The notes below the pieces were generated by a model, which worked only from the letters and a program-made list of their open reading frames with translations, did not search any database and was not told where the DNA came from. From Erythrophleum ivorense (lineage: Eukaryota; Streptophyta; Magnoliopsida; Fabales; Fabaceae), in assembly GCA_026724425.1 (NCBI GenBank), contig JAIUCV010000582.1:454903-518902 (forward strand): 64,000 nucleotides of DNA, read 5' to 3'. Of the stretch, positions 12,533 through 22,958 are shown one piece after another. Each line of letters begins with the position of its first letter. Position 1 is the stretch's first letter. The position numbers were made by a program, and so were the translations under genes.

Positions 12533-15186
12533 TTTACGTCCCTTTTATGTTATGCACATCAGCAACACCTGTAGTGACATGCGTCACAATGTGCTATTAT
12601 TAAATAATTTGAATACAATATATTATCTAATTATTAATTTGATGTCTTTTATAATAATATATATGTATTGTGGCCAAATATATATATATAATTTATATAT
12701 ATCGCAAATAGTTATAATATTATTTTTTAAATATTATATATTATAACCTACAGTCTTCGACCTGTACTAAATAATTTCTATCTAGCTAGATAGATTGACC
12801 AGCCTCACCTTAACGGAAATTGAAGCTATGAAAATGGTTTCTTACACACTTACACATGAGGAAATGTAGAAAATTAAAAATATAATATAATAATGAAGGA
12901 TGATTTGTGTTTTTTTCTTTTGTAGGAAACCCAACAGAATAATTACCCTATATTGATTTTTTTTGCAGCTCATGTCCCAATCTTATGCTATTTAAATGCT
13001 TGACAAATTACATAAATTTATTATAATTACATTAAAACTAATGAGCCTGATTTTTTTTGAAAATATATTATCATTTTAAAAAAAAGTTCATTATTATTCC
13101 TTCTCTAACTATTATTTTATTCTCAAAACTAGAAAACTACTCGTGCAGAGATGTACAGGTAATAAAAAAAGTTTTGCACAGATAGAGTACGTAAGAGAAA
13201 TGAGTTTTCAAACACCCATCAAGTACCCCTGTTGAACAGGTCAATAAAAATGGAGGAAAGTTTAATTTAAGCTATCGTTTATCACGAAAATAGTTTTATA
13301 TTTTTGCCATCAATCTAAGAAAGTATTTCACATATCAAAAACATACTCCAAGCTTTCTTTTTCAAAAAGAAAATCGTGATAGGTCAAAGGTTCTGTAGTT
13401 TTTTCTTTTTTTAAGGAAAAGCCAGTGAAGACATCATTGAGAAAGAATGAGATAAAATAACAGACGCAAGTGCGCAGCTTATCTGTCCAAACAATCACCA
13501 ATACAATTTTCAGCATATTGAGTTACCTTATGAGTTACTTTGTTTGCATCAAGCCACTGATAAACTACCAAAAAATGGAACTAATAAAATAAAACTCTTT
13601 AATTAATCTTCCAAGATAAGAGAAGTTTTCATCATCATAAACTGTAAATTAGCTTGCATATAACTCAATTTATCTTTTTTAATGCAGTAACATTTTATTT
13701 ATGTCAAGATTAGATAACTCAATTTCTTTCATTCGATCTCCCCCAAAAAAAAAACTTACAATTTGGGTTTGTAAATACATCATGATAACGCCCCAAAAAA
13801 GTTAAAAACATGGTGATAATTAAAAAAAAAAAATTTTGAACCTACTCTTTACAAAATAATGGGAGATTACATCTCTTCTTTAACACATTTGGAACTCAAA
13901 GAAGTTGTTTTTCGATTAGGACAATTCTCTGATGAAAATAGAAATCCTTATAAATATTTTAAACAAAACATCACATTATTAATCGCTTAAAGTCTTTTAC
14001 ACTTAATTTTTTTAAAGTAATTTTTAGTTTTTGGATGCCACATGTACAAACCAAAATGGTTGTTAGGCCTTCTTGTACAACAATATGGACCTTTTCAACA
14101 AAACAATGGCTATGACTATGAGTTTCATTTTCTTTGACAATTTCTTACACACGTTTATCTTTTGCAGAAATTATTGGGAATAACAACCTTGAATGAGACG
14201 ATGTCCATGAGCATTCATATCTGTTCAGAATTTATATATGTGACGTGATATTAATTTCTCAAAAAACAACATTTTGACTTCTATATCCTCTTATGCTTTT
14301 ATATAATAGGATTGGGCTTGATCGAGTTCTTTAAAATATTGATTTTTGGGACACGATGGAAACATATTTCTAATAGTGATTATATATCCATGAAGATTTA
14401 TAATGCTTATGATAAAATAATATAACGATTACAACATATATTAGAAATAGCCTTAAAAGTTTAAAATTAATAAGAGAAAAAAGAAACATGAAGGAAGACT
14501 TAATTAATCTGTCAGTGTTAGACTCACTTTTAGGAACTCCAAAAAGTTAATTTATTAGCAGCGGTGACTACGCCATGTGTGATTTTAAATTTTAATTATA
14601 TCAAGTTTTTATCAAAATACAAAAAAAAAAAAAACGCATGCTTTAAGAATATCTTAATATCACTGTATCGATAAATATATTTCTCCTTTGATTATATCGA
14701 AAATGTAAATTAATTGAGATGTAAATAAGTTAACGTAAAGATCACCTAATTAACTTCAATAAAAAATAAAGCTCACTTAAATTATAAAAATTAAAATCAG
14801 TCACGAGTCATGAGTTATTAACTCATCGCACACATATCTTGCAATTTGCATAACCACACCATGGTTTTTGATAAATATAGGGAGTCTCCCACAGCCCAAT
14901 ATATTGGAAAAGATTAAATATATAAAAGAACTAAACCATCAATATGTAAGACCCAATAAATAATTCATTAACCATTTTGAAAATAAAATAAAATAAAAGA
15001 AATCTGTGTTGGAATGAATACCTTTCCGACGAGGGTGTGGGAATATTTGAAGTTAAAAGCTTATCCTCAGCTGCTGCACAGTTGGGATTCGCAATATCTC
15101 GCGCCTGAATTAACAAAGAGCCGCCCTCAATTCTTTGTTCTCCTGGGAGTTGATGATGAAAGAAAATTTCAAGTGTGATTGTAAAC
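12533..15186. other. AT-rich intergenic, no gene seen
   Basis: Contains short AT runs (about 12660-12700) and homopolymer stretches. Open frames of 60-64 codons here have no coding character. No inverted-repeat boundaries were recognised. Confidence 0.6.
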
Positions 15187-15484
15187 TACTCCCTCCGATC
15201 TTATTTATTAAAAATAAAAAATTATTTTATTGATATTAAGAAAAACAATTAATATTAGTTTAACTCATTAATTAAGTTTAAATTTGATAATTGTTTCCTA
15301 TTTTATCCATCTTTATTTTGTATGGGAAAATATTATGCATTGTTAAGTGTATTAGATGTAACAATAAATAAAGGATAAAAAAAAATTTATTATTTAATGA
15401 AATAAAAAAATATACCATGTTTCTTATATTTTGGAATCAAAAAAATTTCTTCAAATTTTTTTATAAACAGGACCGAAGGGAGTA
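15187..15484. mobile_element. Stowaway-type (Tc1/mariner) MITE, 298 bp
   Basis: Starts TACTCCCTCCGATCTTATTT and ends with the inverted counterpart ACCGAAGGGAGTA. CTCCCTCCG termini flanked by TA are the classic Stowaway signature in plants. The TA target duplication is at 15187-15188 and 15483-15484. The interior is AT-rich and non-coding. Confidence 0.9.
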
Positions 15485-16406
15485 TTACATAACCCTTTAT
15501 TTTATATTTTTACAATAATCAGGTAATAGTGTTGGAGTAATTTACAATCATTTACGTTAAAATTAAGAAAAAAGAAATCATAAAATAGCTGTTTCTTATT
15601 CACAATTTCATATAATATACAGAAAGTTAAAAATTAAAATTAAAATTAAAAAAATAATTTTGTGAATAAGAAATAAAATAATGTTATAAATAAAAAATAA
15701 TTCTTGTACTCTTAATTTAAAAAATTATAAAAAAATAAATATTATTAAATAATAATTATAAAGATATCATAATTTTTATTTTTCATTTTTTCCCCGTAGA
15801 GTAACCAATTGGGCCATAACTAAGATTTAAATTTATAGTATTAATAATTATTATTCATAACACGCTCACTTTTATCAACAAACTGAATAAATGGATTGTA
15901 ATCTTTTATGATGAGTAATGATATTATAAACTTAAAAATATCTTTTTTAATTATGACATAATAATTATTAAATATAAAATAATATTTTATTTATTTTATT
16001 AAGTTTATTATTATAATTATATTTATTAACTATATGAAAATCAAATTAAGCCTATTAAAAATTATTAATTGTTAAATAAATTTAAATTTAAATAATTATT
16101 TAATAAATTATTATTTTATGTTTGATAATTATTATATCATAAAATCTTTTTAATTACGAAGAGTTTTAAATATACCATACATGAACCTGGAATTATCACC
16201 CAGCTGGCACACATCGTTTTCACGAGTTGACACATATATTGCACATTCTCCGAATCTCTTCATATAAATATTAACAAAAAACGCGGTTCAACTGGTTAAG
16301 ATGTAAACTTGTATTTATTGAAAAAACACACGGTTTTGCTGCAATCCTTCTTTGCTAGATTCTTCCTCCATTATTTCTCGTTCATTTCCCCTCGTCTTTC
16401 CATCCC
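15485..16406. other. AT-rich upstream flank
   Basis: No gene seen. Long A/T tracts precede the promoter of the small membrane protein gene. Confidence 0.6.
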
Positions 16407-16414
16407 TATAAATA
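16407..16414 (+). promoter_or_regulatory. Candidate TATA box for the small membrane protein gene
   Basis: TATAAATA in a C/T-rich stretch, 230 bases before the first in-frame ATG. A start site about 30 bases downstream would give a pyrimidine-rich leader with no ATG before 16637. Confidence 0.5.
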
Positions 16415-16636
16415 TTCACTCCTCCTTCGTATTTATATCCATCACCATCTCAAGCCACTCACCTTTCCCCTCATTACCAAGTTTTTTTTTTTAATTACAG
16501 TCTGGTATTCTTAGACTTTGTCCGATTGAATCTAAACTTCTTTCAAAGTGATATTTTAAGGGTATAATTTCTACATTGCTCTGGTATATTTAAGATTTTA
16601 TTCTTAAGATATTCCTTAAATTCCATACTCATACCA

Positions 16637-17086
16637 ATGCAATCCTCTCGTATCATCATTTCTTCACCATTTCATCCATTTTCAACCTCGAAATTAAGCT
16701 CCAATGGGGGGAATAAAACAAGCTTGTTCTCTACTGCAACAATGGCGTCCAGAAGATCAGGAGAAGGAGATTATGGGGGGAGCCGGATGGTGGATGAGAA
16801 TATGATAGTTCTGAGGAAGAGGATTCATGAGATGAAGATGATAGAGAGGAACTACGAGGCGCCCTCTGATTGGATGGAGTGGGAGAAGCATTACTATACA
16901 AGCTATGACTCTATGGTGTGTGAAGCAATAGGAGTTCTGCAGACTTTGTTGATGAACACTAGGCCAAGCTTGGCCTTGGGAATTATAGCTTTGGTTGCAC
17001 TCAGTGCCCCTGTTTATGCTGCTGTGCTTTTGTCTCATGTGGTAGAATTAGGCAAGCTGGTTTTAAAAGGGATTCATCTTAATTAA
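16637..17086 (+). CDS. Uncharacterised plant small single-helix membrane protein (149 or 114 aa)
   Basis: Function unknown; I recognise the layout of an uncharacterised plant-specific protein but no named family. Single exon, uninterrupted. From the upstream ATG: a Ser-rich, acid-poor N-terminus (residues 1-35), a Gly/Arg patch, then a charged region with VLRKRIHEMKMIERNYEAP and SDWMEWEKHYYTSYDS (about 58-92), a likely membrane helix LALGIIALVALSAPVYAAVLL (about 112-132) and a short amphipathic tail. A second in-frame ATG at 16742 (residue 36) has a near-ideal plant context (ACAATGGC), whereas the first has a poor one. The first 35 residues would suit an organelle transit peptide. Which start is used cannot be decided here. 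The 3' end lies about 135 bases before the tandem array. Confidence 0.8.
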   Translation: MQSSRIIISSPFHPFSTSKLSSNGGNKTSLFSTATMASRRSGEGDYGGSRMVDENMIVLRKRIHEMKMIERNYEAPSDWMEWEKHYYTSYDSMVCEAIGVLQTLLMNTRPSLALGIIALVALSAPVYAAVLLSHVVELGKLVLKGIHLN

Positions 17087-17611
17087 CTATCTCGTAATTA
17101 TGTAGAACTTAGGATTAGATTATATTAATAGAAGCACTAGCTACTCCTCTCGTACAACCTTTTTTATGATAAATTTATTTTTATTTAGAACCTGATTATA
17201 TATGCTTAAATTTTTTTTAAAATTTAAGTGTGCTTTTACATTTTGACGACAATTCATTCACTAAGCTTCTATATATGGAAAGAAGCACCATAAAAATCCT
17301 TATATATCTCCGTTAGCTAGGTTTTTTTTCTAATTATGGCAAAGATCTATTTTCGAGTTAACTTATGCTTTAATTGAGACTAAATTTTCTGTTAAACAAT
17401 CTTACAAGTCCACCACTCATATCCATAATTGTAGAATAAATTTTTCAATGCGTATCCCAAAATTTAAACTTGGATATTGAAATATAGAATATTTCTCCTT
17501 AACTAACCCAACCTTAACGTTATTTGCTGGCTAGGATTGAAAAAAAAAAATTCTGAATGAGTTATTATGGAACACAGAAGCAGGGTGTATCATTTATCAA
17601 ATTATTATAAT

Positions 17612-17681
17612 AAATGCAGCGCTAATTATGTCTCACATTGACTAAGAAATGCAGTGCTGATTATGTCTCGCATTGACTAAT
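17612..17681. repeat. 35-bp tandem repeat
   Basis: Two adjacent units starting AAATGCAGYGCT and ending near CATTGACTAAG, with a few transitions. A single diverged copy is recognisable in unit 3 near 28520. Confidence 0.8.
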
Positions 17682-18265
17682 TACTGACACCATATTTTAA
17701 GTCTTAAAGTTCTCTCTTATGTCTTGAATTAAGCTCAACATCAGCTTGAAATTATTGGGATTTTGAAATTTTGTTAAACTTCATGGCAATATAATTTAAT
17801 GAATTGTAAAGAGATGCCTGGCTCATATATTTGAGCCAACCCCCAACTAAAAACTTTCACTTCAGGTAATTTGTTCTTTTCTTTCTTTTGCGTGTCGCCC
17901 AGATAAATAAATAAATAATAATTTCATCATCCACTTGATTGGGACATGCACATACATGAGAAAATTCCATATAATTAACGAGTGCGCTCATATATTTTCC
18001 ATGAAGTGGTTCTAGTAATTATTACAATGGATGCTGTGTTCATATAAAACAAAGATCAATTATAGAAACGGTTCCTTCTTACTTTTTGAAGAATGCATCT
18101 AGAGGGAGGTAAATAGGTGCTATTACAAAAATAATTAACAGTTGAAACAAAATTATTAAAATTGAAGACCTTGTAAACTAATTAAAATCTTGTGGATAGA
18201 AATTTTTAAAAATTAACTGAGCAACAAAGATTAAAAAAATAAAATAAGATCTTATTGACAAGGTT

Positions 18266-18447
18266 TGTTAAATATTCCCGAGATTTTAAGATAGATTTTA
18301 TTATCCTGATATTGTATAATCTTGATAGATCATTATGTTGTAACTGATAGATAATGTATCTATCCAAAATGGATACGAAAACATGCCACACTTGTATATA
18401 ATTTGCATGAGATCAATAAAGAGCGTGCAAAGATGCAATTATTTTCA
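18266..18447 (+). repeat. 5' LTR of copia element
   Basis: 182 bases, starts TGTTAAATATT and ends TTATTTTCA. Contains a TTATATAA-like stretch and AATAAAGAG near the 3' side, as expected of a promoter and polyadenylation region. Confidence 0.97.
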
Positions 18448-18459
18448 TGGTATCAGAGC
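18448..18459 (+). other. Primer binding site, tRNA-iMet type
   Basis: TGGTATCAGAGC immediately after the 5' LTR, complementary to the 3' end of plant initiator methionine tRNA, the usual copia primer. Confidence 0.95.
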
Positions 18460-18512
18460 TAATTCCAGGCTACTAATCCCCTGTTATCGCCTTGTCCATT
18501 CCATTGAAACGG

Positions 18513-21500
18513 ATGTCGAACTCCAAAGAGAGTGAGAGTGCAAGTGGAACTAACACCATAAACACATCAGGAAGCATCGTAGATGTTATGTCTCCTTACT
18601 ATGTTCATGCCTCCGACGACCCAGGACAAGTTTTTGTTGGAGAACTCCTTAATGACCGAAACTATGGAGAATGGATAGGGGACATGAGCAACGCCCTCTA
18701 TGCGAAAAACAAGATAGGGTTCGTTGATGGAACGATCCCGATGCCGGCAGTAGACTCACCAAACCTTGGGCATTGGATGCGGTGCAATGCCATGATAAAG
18801 GGATAGTTGAAGAGCGCCATGGAGAAGGAAATCCGAAATAGTGTCAGATACGCCAAAACGGCGCAAGAGATCTGGAAGGAACTCGAGGAAAGATTTGCAA
18901 AGGGAAGTGCACCTCGTGCATACGAGTTGCGACGAGCGATAGCCATGCTGAAGCAAGAGAAACTTTTGGTACCTTTGTACTACACTAAATTAAAAGGACT
19001 ATGGGATGAAGTCCATTCGATCATGCCATGGCCTACGTGTACATGTGAGGGATGCTCATGTGACATGCAGAAACGCCTAGTTGAAATGAGAGAAAGAAAG
19101 TAGCTTTATGACTTTCTCATGGGCCTTGATGACACATTCACGACTGTGAAAACACAGATCTTGAGTATGAAACCTGTGATTAGCCTCGGGAATGCATACC
19201 ACCTCGTTGCCGAAGATGAACAACAAAGAACCATCTCAGCAACAAGCAAGATTACAGTAGAGGCAGCAGCGTTCCAAGTGCGTGGCAGCAGACAGGGTAA
19301 GAGAGACAAGCCAAGATGTGAACATTGTCAAAAGCTGGGACATATCTAGGAGCAATGTTATGAGATTATAGGCTACCCACCTGATTGGAGAATAGGTGGA
19401 CGAGAAAGAAAAGAGAGAACCAACTCATGGAACAAGAATGGATCTAAAGCAGCATAGGTGAGTCAGAATGATAGTCCAATTCCAGGTTTAACACTAGAGC
19501 AGTATGAACGACTCATACAGCAATTGGGACGTGACTCAGAAGATGATAAGATCAACTAACAAGTTCAGGTTGTCGCCAATATGGCAGGTAATCTTATTTT
19601 TAAAAGGCCTTGGGTAATGGATTCGGGCGCCAACGAACATATAACATGTGATGACGAATTAGTAGAAGAAAGAACTGTCAAGAAACAACCAGTGAAGATT
19701 CCTAATGGTGATAACATACCTGGTAAGAGTACAGGAAGTTTAAAATTGTCAAATGGGATGATACTCAACAATGTTTTATATATTCCAAATTTCAAATGTA
19801 ACCTACTGTCAATCAATAAGTTAACTAAAGAATATAATTGTGCTGTAATTTTTGTGGCTAACTTGTGTGTGATACAAGACTTAGCCTCGAGGAACGTGAT
19901 TGGAGTGGGTAGGCAACAGGGTGGCCTGTATCTTCTTGAGCCATTGTAAGGAGGAAGCATGGCAATGTCAGTGAATGGGTTGAGTGACGTAAACTTATGG
20001 CACTGGAGACTGGGTCATGCATCAAACAAAAAAATAAAGCAGCTAGATTTAGGATTTAGAGTCAATAAAAATATTGCACTTTGTGAATCATGTGTTAGAG
20101 CAAAGCAAACCAGATTGTCTTTTCCTTTGAGTTCAATAAAAACGACTTCATGTTTTGAATTAATCCACTGCGACATATGGGGACCTTGCAAGACACCATC
20201 ATTGTCAGGTGCTCATTATTTTCTTTCGATTGTGGATGATTACAGCAGAACTCTGTGGGTGTATTTGATGAAACAAAAATCGCAAGTAGCACAGTTTTTA
20301 CCGATGTTTATTAACATGGTTGAGACACAATATGAGAGGAGAATCAAAAGGATTAGAACTGATAATGGACCCAAATTCCAATCTAATCACGTAGCACAGA
20401 TGTATGAAGAGAAAGGAATAGTACTTGAAACTAGCTGCATTTACACACCCCAACAAAATGGGGTGGTGGAGAGAAAGCATCGGCATATACTAGACATGGC
20501 TAGAGCATTGAGATTCCATGCAAATTTACTAATAAAGTTTTGGGGGGAATGCATTCTTACTGCAGCCCACATTATAAATAGATTACCCTCTGAAGCACTT
20601 CAGAATAGAACACCATATGAAGTCCTCATGGGAGAAAAGCCTAAGTATGACTACATGAGAGATTTTGGTTGCTTGGCATATGCATGGAATGCCAAAAGTG
20701 AAGGGAAGTTTGATGAAAGGGGGAGACGGTGCGTGTTCTTAAGGTACCCTCATGGAAAGAGAGGATATAAGCTGTATGATATAGATAACAAAGAGCTGTA
20801 TGTGTCAAGGGATGTGAGATTCATGGAGGATAAATACCCTTATCGAGAAGCTAGTAAAGAAAACACACAGCAAGGACCCACAGTTCAGGAAATTCAAATA
20901 ATGGAGGATGACATCACATATAAGGTGGCAACAAGGTGAAACTTGCATGGAGATTGCACGTGTTGAAGATAACACTCATGAAGATGGGCCCACCGATGCA
21001 GCACGATGTCAAAGTGAAGAAGCTGCAAAAAATGAGTTGAGACGTAGCCAACGAGCTAGACATCCACCTAAGCATCTTGACCAGTACATCATTGACTTGC
21101 CACCTTCCATTGCATCCCCTGAGCCTACACACCCATCAGGTAACTCTGCACTATATCCTTTGTCTGCTCATGTTAGTAATAAAAATTTCACACCATCTCA
21201 CCGTGCTGTGCTAGCGGCCATCTCTTCCTGTGATGAGCCAAAGACTTTTTCTTAGGCAGTCAAACATGAACATTGGCGTGAAGCAATGCGTAAGGAGATA
21301 AATGCTTTGGAGAAGAATAAGACGTGGACTCTTGAGACGTTACCCCCTGAAAAGAATGCAGTAGATTCCAAATGGGTGTATAAAGTCAAATTCAAACCCA
21401 ACGGAGACGTTGAATGTTACAAAGCAAGATTAGTGGCCAGAGGTTTCACTCAGGTTGAAGGCGTTGATTTTCATAAAACTTTCGCACCAATAGCCAAATT

Positions 21501-22768
21501 GGTAACTGTTCGCTGCTTGCTGGCTGTTGCAGCGAAGAAGGGGTGGGAAGTACATCAACTGGATGTAAACAATGCATTTTTACATGGAGAGCTGAATGAG
21601 GAAGTTTACATGAGAATACTAGAAGGTTTTACTAAGATAGGAGAAACCAAAGTCTGCAGATTAAGAAAGTCACTCTATGGGTTGCGTCAGGCATCGAGAA
21701 ACTGGTACCAAAAATTTACAAGTGCCTTACTTAGCATTGGATTCAAACAAGCAAAGGCAGATTATTCATTGTTCATATATAAGAGAGACAAAACCTTCCT
21801 GGCAGCGTTAATTTATGTAGATGACGTGATATTGGCATGTAATGACACAAAGAGTATTCAAGGAGTAAAAGAATTTCTAGACAGAAGTTTTAGCATCAAG
21901 GACCTAGGACTTTTAAAGTATTTCCTAGGGATCGAAGTGGCAAGAACAATAGATGGCATGGTTCTCACTCAAAGGAAATATGTACTGGATATTTTAAAGG
22001 AGACAGGGTTGCAAGCTTGTCAACCCAATACATCTCCAATGGAACAGAATTGCAAACTAAGCGCAAACGATGATGGGCCTAATACAGAGCCACTAGATAC
22101 AGAAGGATAATGGGAAGATTGCTCTACTTGACAGTAACGCGTCCTGACATAACTTATGCGGTTAATGTACTGAGTCAATTTGTAGCAGCACCGAAACAGA
22201 CACATATGGATGCAGCAGAACGAGTTCTACAATATTTAAAGGGAGCGCCTGGTCAAGTTATATTATTGAGAAAAGATGGAAAGCTCAGCCTTGAAGCGTA
22301 CTGTGATGCGGATTGGGGTGGGTGTATGGACACCAGGAGATCATGTAGTGGTTTTTTTATCACCCTGGGAGGGTCTCCAATTTCATGGAGAACTAAGAAG
22401 CAAACAGTTGTCGCGAGATCTTCGACAAAGGCAGAGTATAGAGCAATGGCAAGCACAGTTAGTGAGCTAGTTTGGCTGCGATGGTTACTAAGTGAGCTTG
22501 AGGTACCGCAACAAGAAGCAACCACATTATTCTATGACAATCAGGCGGCACTACATATTGCCATGAACCTGGTATTCCATGAACGAACGAAACATGTGGA
22601 AATGGACTGCCATTTTGTTAGAGAAAAGGTGCAATCAGGAGAAGTTAAATCAGTCAAAGTTTGGACCAAAGTGTAGATCGCATATATATTCACGAAGGCA
22701 TTGGGAAGAGACAGATTCGAAACATTGTTGGGCAAGTTGGGCACCGTGGACCTCCATACGCCAACTTG
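18513..22768 (+). pseudogene. Degenerate copia gag-pol
   Basis: Domains in order: gag from ATG 18513 with LLNDRNYGEWIGDM; a CCHC knuckle (CEHCQKLGH, broken by a stop before its last Cys) near 19318-19356; protease VMDSGANEHIT near 19617; integrase HHCC (WHWRLGHAS, CESCVRAKQ) and DDE core (HCDIWGP, RTDNGPKF, NGVVERKH), 19959-20936; RT with VHQLDVNNAFLHGE and the YVDD active site, from about 21260; RNase H EAYCDADWGG and KAEYRAMAS, 22110-22673. In-frame stops: TAG 18804, 19101, 19347, 19455; TAA 19557, 19947; TAG 21253, 22674. Frame changes near 20930 and 22095. Every stop is one transition from CAG, CAA or TGG. Catalytic motifs are otherwise well kept, so the loss is recent. Confidence 0.95.
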
Positions 22769-22776
22769 AGGGGGAG
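22768..22776 (+). other. Polypurine tract
   Basis: GAGGGGGAG abutting the 3' LTR, the expected plus-strand priming site. Confidence 0.9.
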
Positions 22777-22958
22777 TGTTAAATATCCCTGAGATTTTAG
22801 GATAGATTTTATTATCCTGATATTGTATAATCTTGATAGATCATTATGTTATAACTAATAGATAATGTATCTATTCAAAATGGATATGGAAACATGCCAC
22901 ACTTGTATATAATTTGCATGAGATCAATAAAGAGCGTGCAGAGATGCGATTATTTTCA
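22777..22958 (+). repeat. 3' LTR of copia element
   Basis: 182 bases, no indels relative to the 5' LTR and ten differences, all transitions. Confidence 0.97.

Larger units (their letters stand above)
18266..22958 (+). mobile_element. Ty1/copia LTR retrotransposon, complete but defective (4693 bp)
   Basis: Two 182-base LTRs with TG...CA ends, a 5-base target duplication AGGTT (18261-18265 and 22959-22963), a tRNA-Met-type primer site directly after the 5' LTR, a polypurine tract directly before the 3' LTR, and gag-protease-integrase-RT-RNase H in copia order on the + strand. The LTRs differ at ten positions, all transitions. The short LTRs and total length fit compact lineages such as Ale/Retrofit, but lineage was not tested. 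It is inserted inside the older solo LTR. Eight internal stops and two frame changes make it non-autonomous. Confidence 0.97.

Noticed and set aside
16280..16320. GGTTCAACTGGTTAAGAT considered as a tRNA B-box fragment
   Set aside because: No cloverleaf can be built around it and no A-box at the right distance.
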